Shown here one piece after another: positions 4,865 through 5,311 of a DNA stretch of 5,311 bases. The notes under the pieces are model-generated. The model worked only from the letters and a program-made list of their open reading frames with translations, made no database searches and was not told the DNA's origin. The stretch covers positions 1 to 5,311 of the forward strand of contig SKNJ01000274.1 of NCBI GenBank assembly GCA_007120575.1, given 5' to 3'. Positions within the stretch are counted from its first letter, which is position 1. The number at the start of each line of letters is the position of its first letter. The stretch comes from Thioalkalivibrio sp. (lineage in GTDB: Bacteria; Pseudomonadota; Gammaproteobacteria; Ectothiorhodospirales; Ectothiorhodospiraceae). The translations under genes were made by a program, and so were the position numbers.

Positions 4865-5311
4865 TCACTGCCAGGGCGAAGTCTCCCAGAGCTCGTTCAG
4901 CCGTGACAGATCGGTGTCGACGATTTCCCTGAACGCCTCGCCATCGAGATACATGAGGGGAATCCCCTGGCGCTCGGCGAGTTCAATGAACTCGGGATCC
5001 GACATGGTCGCTTCGACGGCCTCTGCAAGTCTGTCGCGCACATCGTCCGGCAGCGGTCCCGGCGCGGCGATGCCGCGCAGGGCGCCCCACAGCACGTCAA
5101 CCCCCTGTTCACGGGCTGTCGGGGCATCGGGCAGCGCCGCGGGCCGCTCATCGGCGAAGCTCGCGATGATGCGCATCTGCTCCTCCTCCACATAGGGGAC
5201 GAGCGCGCTGAGCGTGGTGATGCCGGCGTCGACATGTCCACCCAGCACCTGGGTCAACGTACCCGCGCCGCCATCGGCAGGGGTATAGTTGAATGAGAGC
5301 CCGGTCTCGGC
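4865..5311 (-). CDS. Tripartite tricarboxylate transporter substrate-binding protein (TctC/Bug family), C-terminal part
   Basis: The frame is open from the right window edge to TGA at 4867-4865, giving the last 148 residues of a periplasmic solute-binding protein of the TctC/Bug family, normally about 320 aa. The signal peptide and N-terminal lobe lie outside the window. Family hallmarks seen are YTPADGGAGTLTQVLGGHVDAG (Y9 to G30 of the fragment), the strand-helix stretch MRIIASFADERPAALPDAPT with AREQGVDV, then WGALRGIAAPGPLPDDV and a C-terminal helix ending ELWETSPWQ. These proteins capture small carboxylates, amino acids or aromatic acids for a TctA/TctB membrane pair, which might lie upstream or elsewhere; orphan Bug proteins are common. 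The gene is separated from the gamma-glutamyltransferase gene by 76 nt holding a strong hairpin, and probably shares its transcript. The ligand cannot be inferred from this half. Confidence 0.9.
   Translation of the reverse strand, partial: AETGLSFNYTPADGGAGTLTQVLGGHVDAGITTLSALVPYVEEEQMRIIASFADERPAALPDAPTAREQGVDVLWGALRGIAAPGPLPDDVRDRLAEAVEATMSDPEFIELAERQGIPLMYLDGEAFREIVDTDLSRLNELWETSPWQ

Overview
The window carries six genes, all read on the minus strand, so the biological order is right to left. The DNA is GC-rich. Gene types, codon use and a TctC/Bug-type binding protein point to a Pseudomonadota, most likely an alphaproteobacterium. The lineage call is inference, because there is no rRNA or marker gene here.

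Right part (5311 to 1705): a catabolic or transport cluster. It begins with the C-terminal part of a tripartite tricarboxylate transporter (TTT) substrate-binding protein, cut by the window edge. Next comes a gamma-glutamyltransferase-family Ntn hydrolase, then a DAO-type FAD-dependent amine/amino-acid oxidoreductase. Spacing is short (76 and 54 nt) and all share one strand, so one transcript is likely. A reasonable reading is uptake of a small organic acid or amino-acid conjugate, removal or hydrolysis of a gamma-glutamyl (or similar amide) group, and flavin-dependent oxidation of an amine. The substrate cannot be read from the sequence.

Middle (1704 to 1171): a spacer of about 530 nt with no convincing gene. 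It holds a 9-bp inverted repeat at the oxidoreductase stop codon, a short unassigned reading frame, and at its left end the promoter/operator of the ars operon.

Left part (1170 to 1): the start of an arsenic-resistance operon, arsR-arsD-arsA, with arsA cut by the window edge. ArsR has a C-terminal Cys-Cys-x5-Cys site like the one known from Acidithiobacillus ferrooxidans ArsR. A 16-bp operator-like palindrome lies between the -35 and -10 elements of its promoter. arsR and arsD overlap by ATGA. The most unusual feature is ArsD: an AhpD/carboxymuconolactone-decarboxylase-like redox domain (Glu-x11-CxxC-xxx-His) lies between the normal ArsD metallochaperone core and a C-terminal vicinal cysteine pair. 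ArsD would hand arsenite to the ArsA ATPase, which would drive a membrane efflux pump encoded outside the window.
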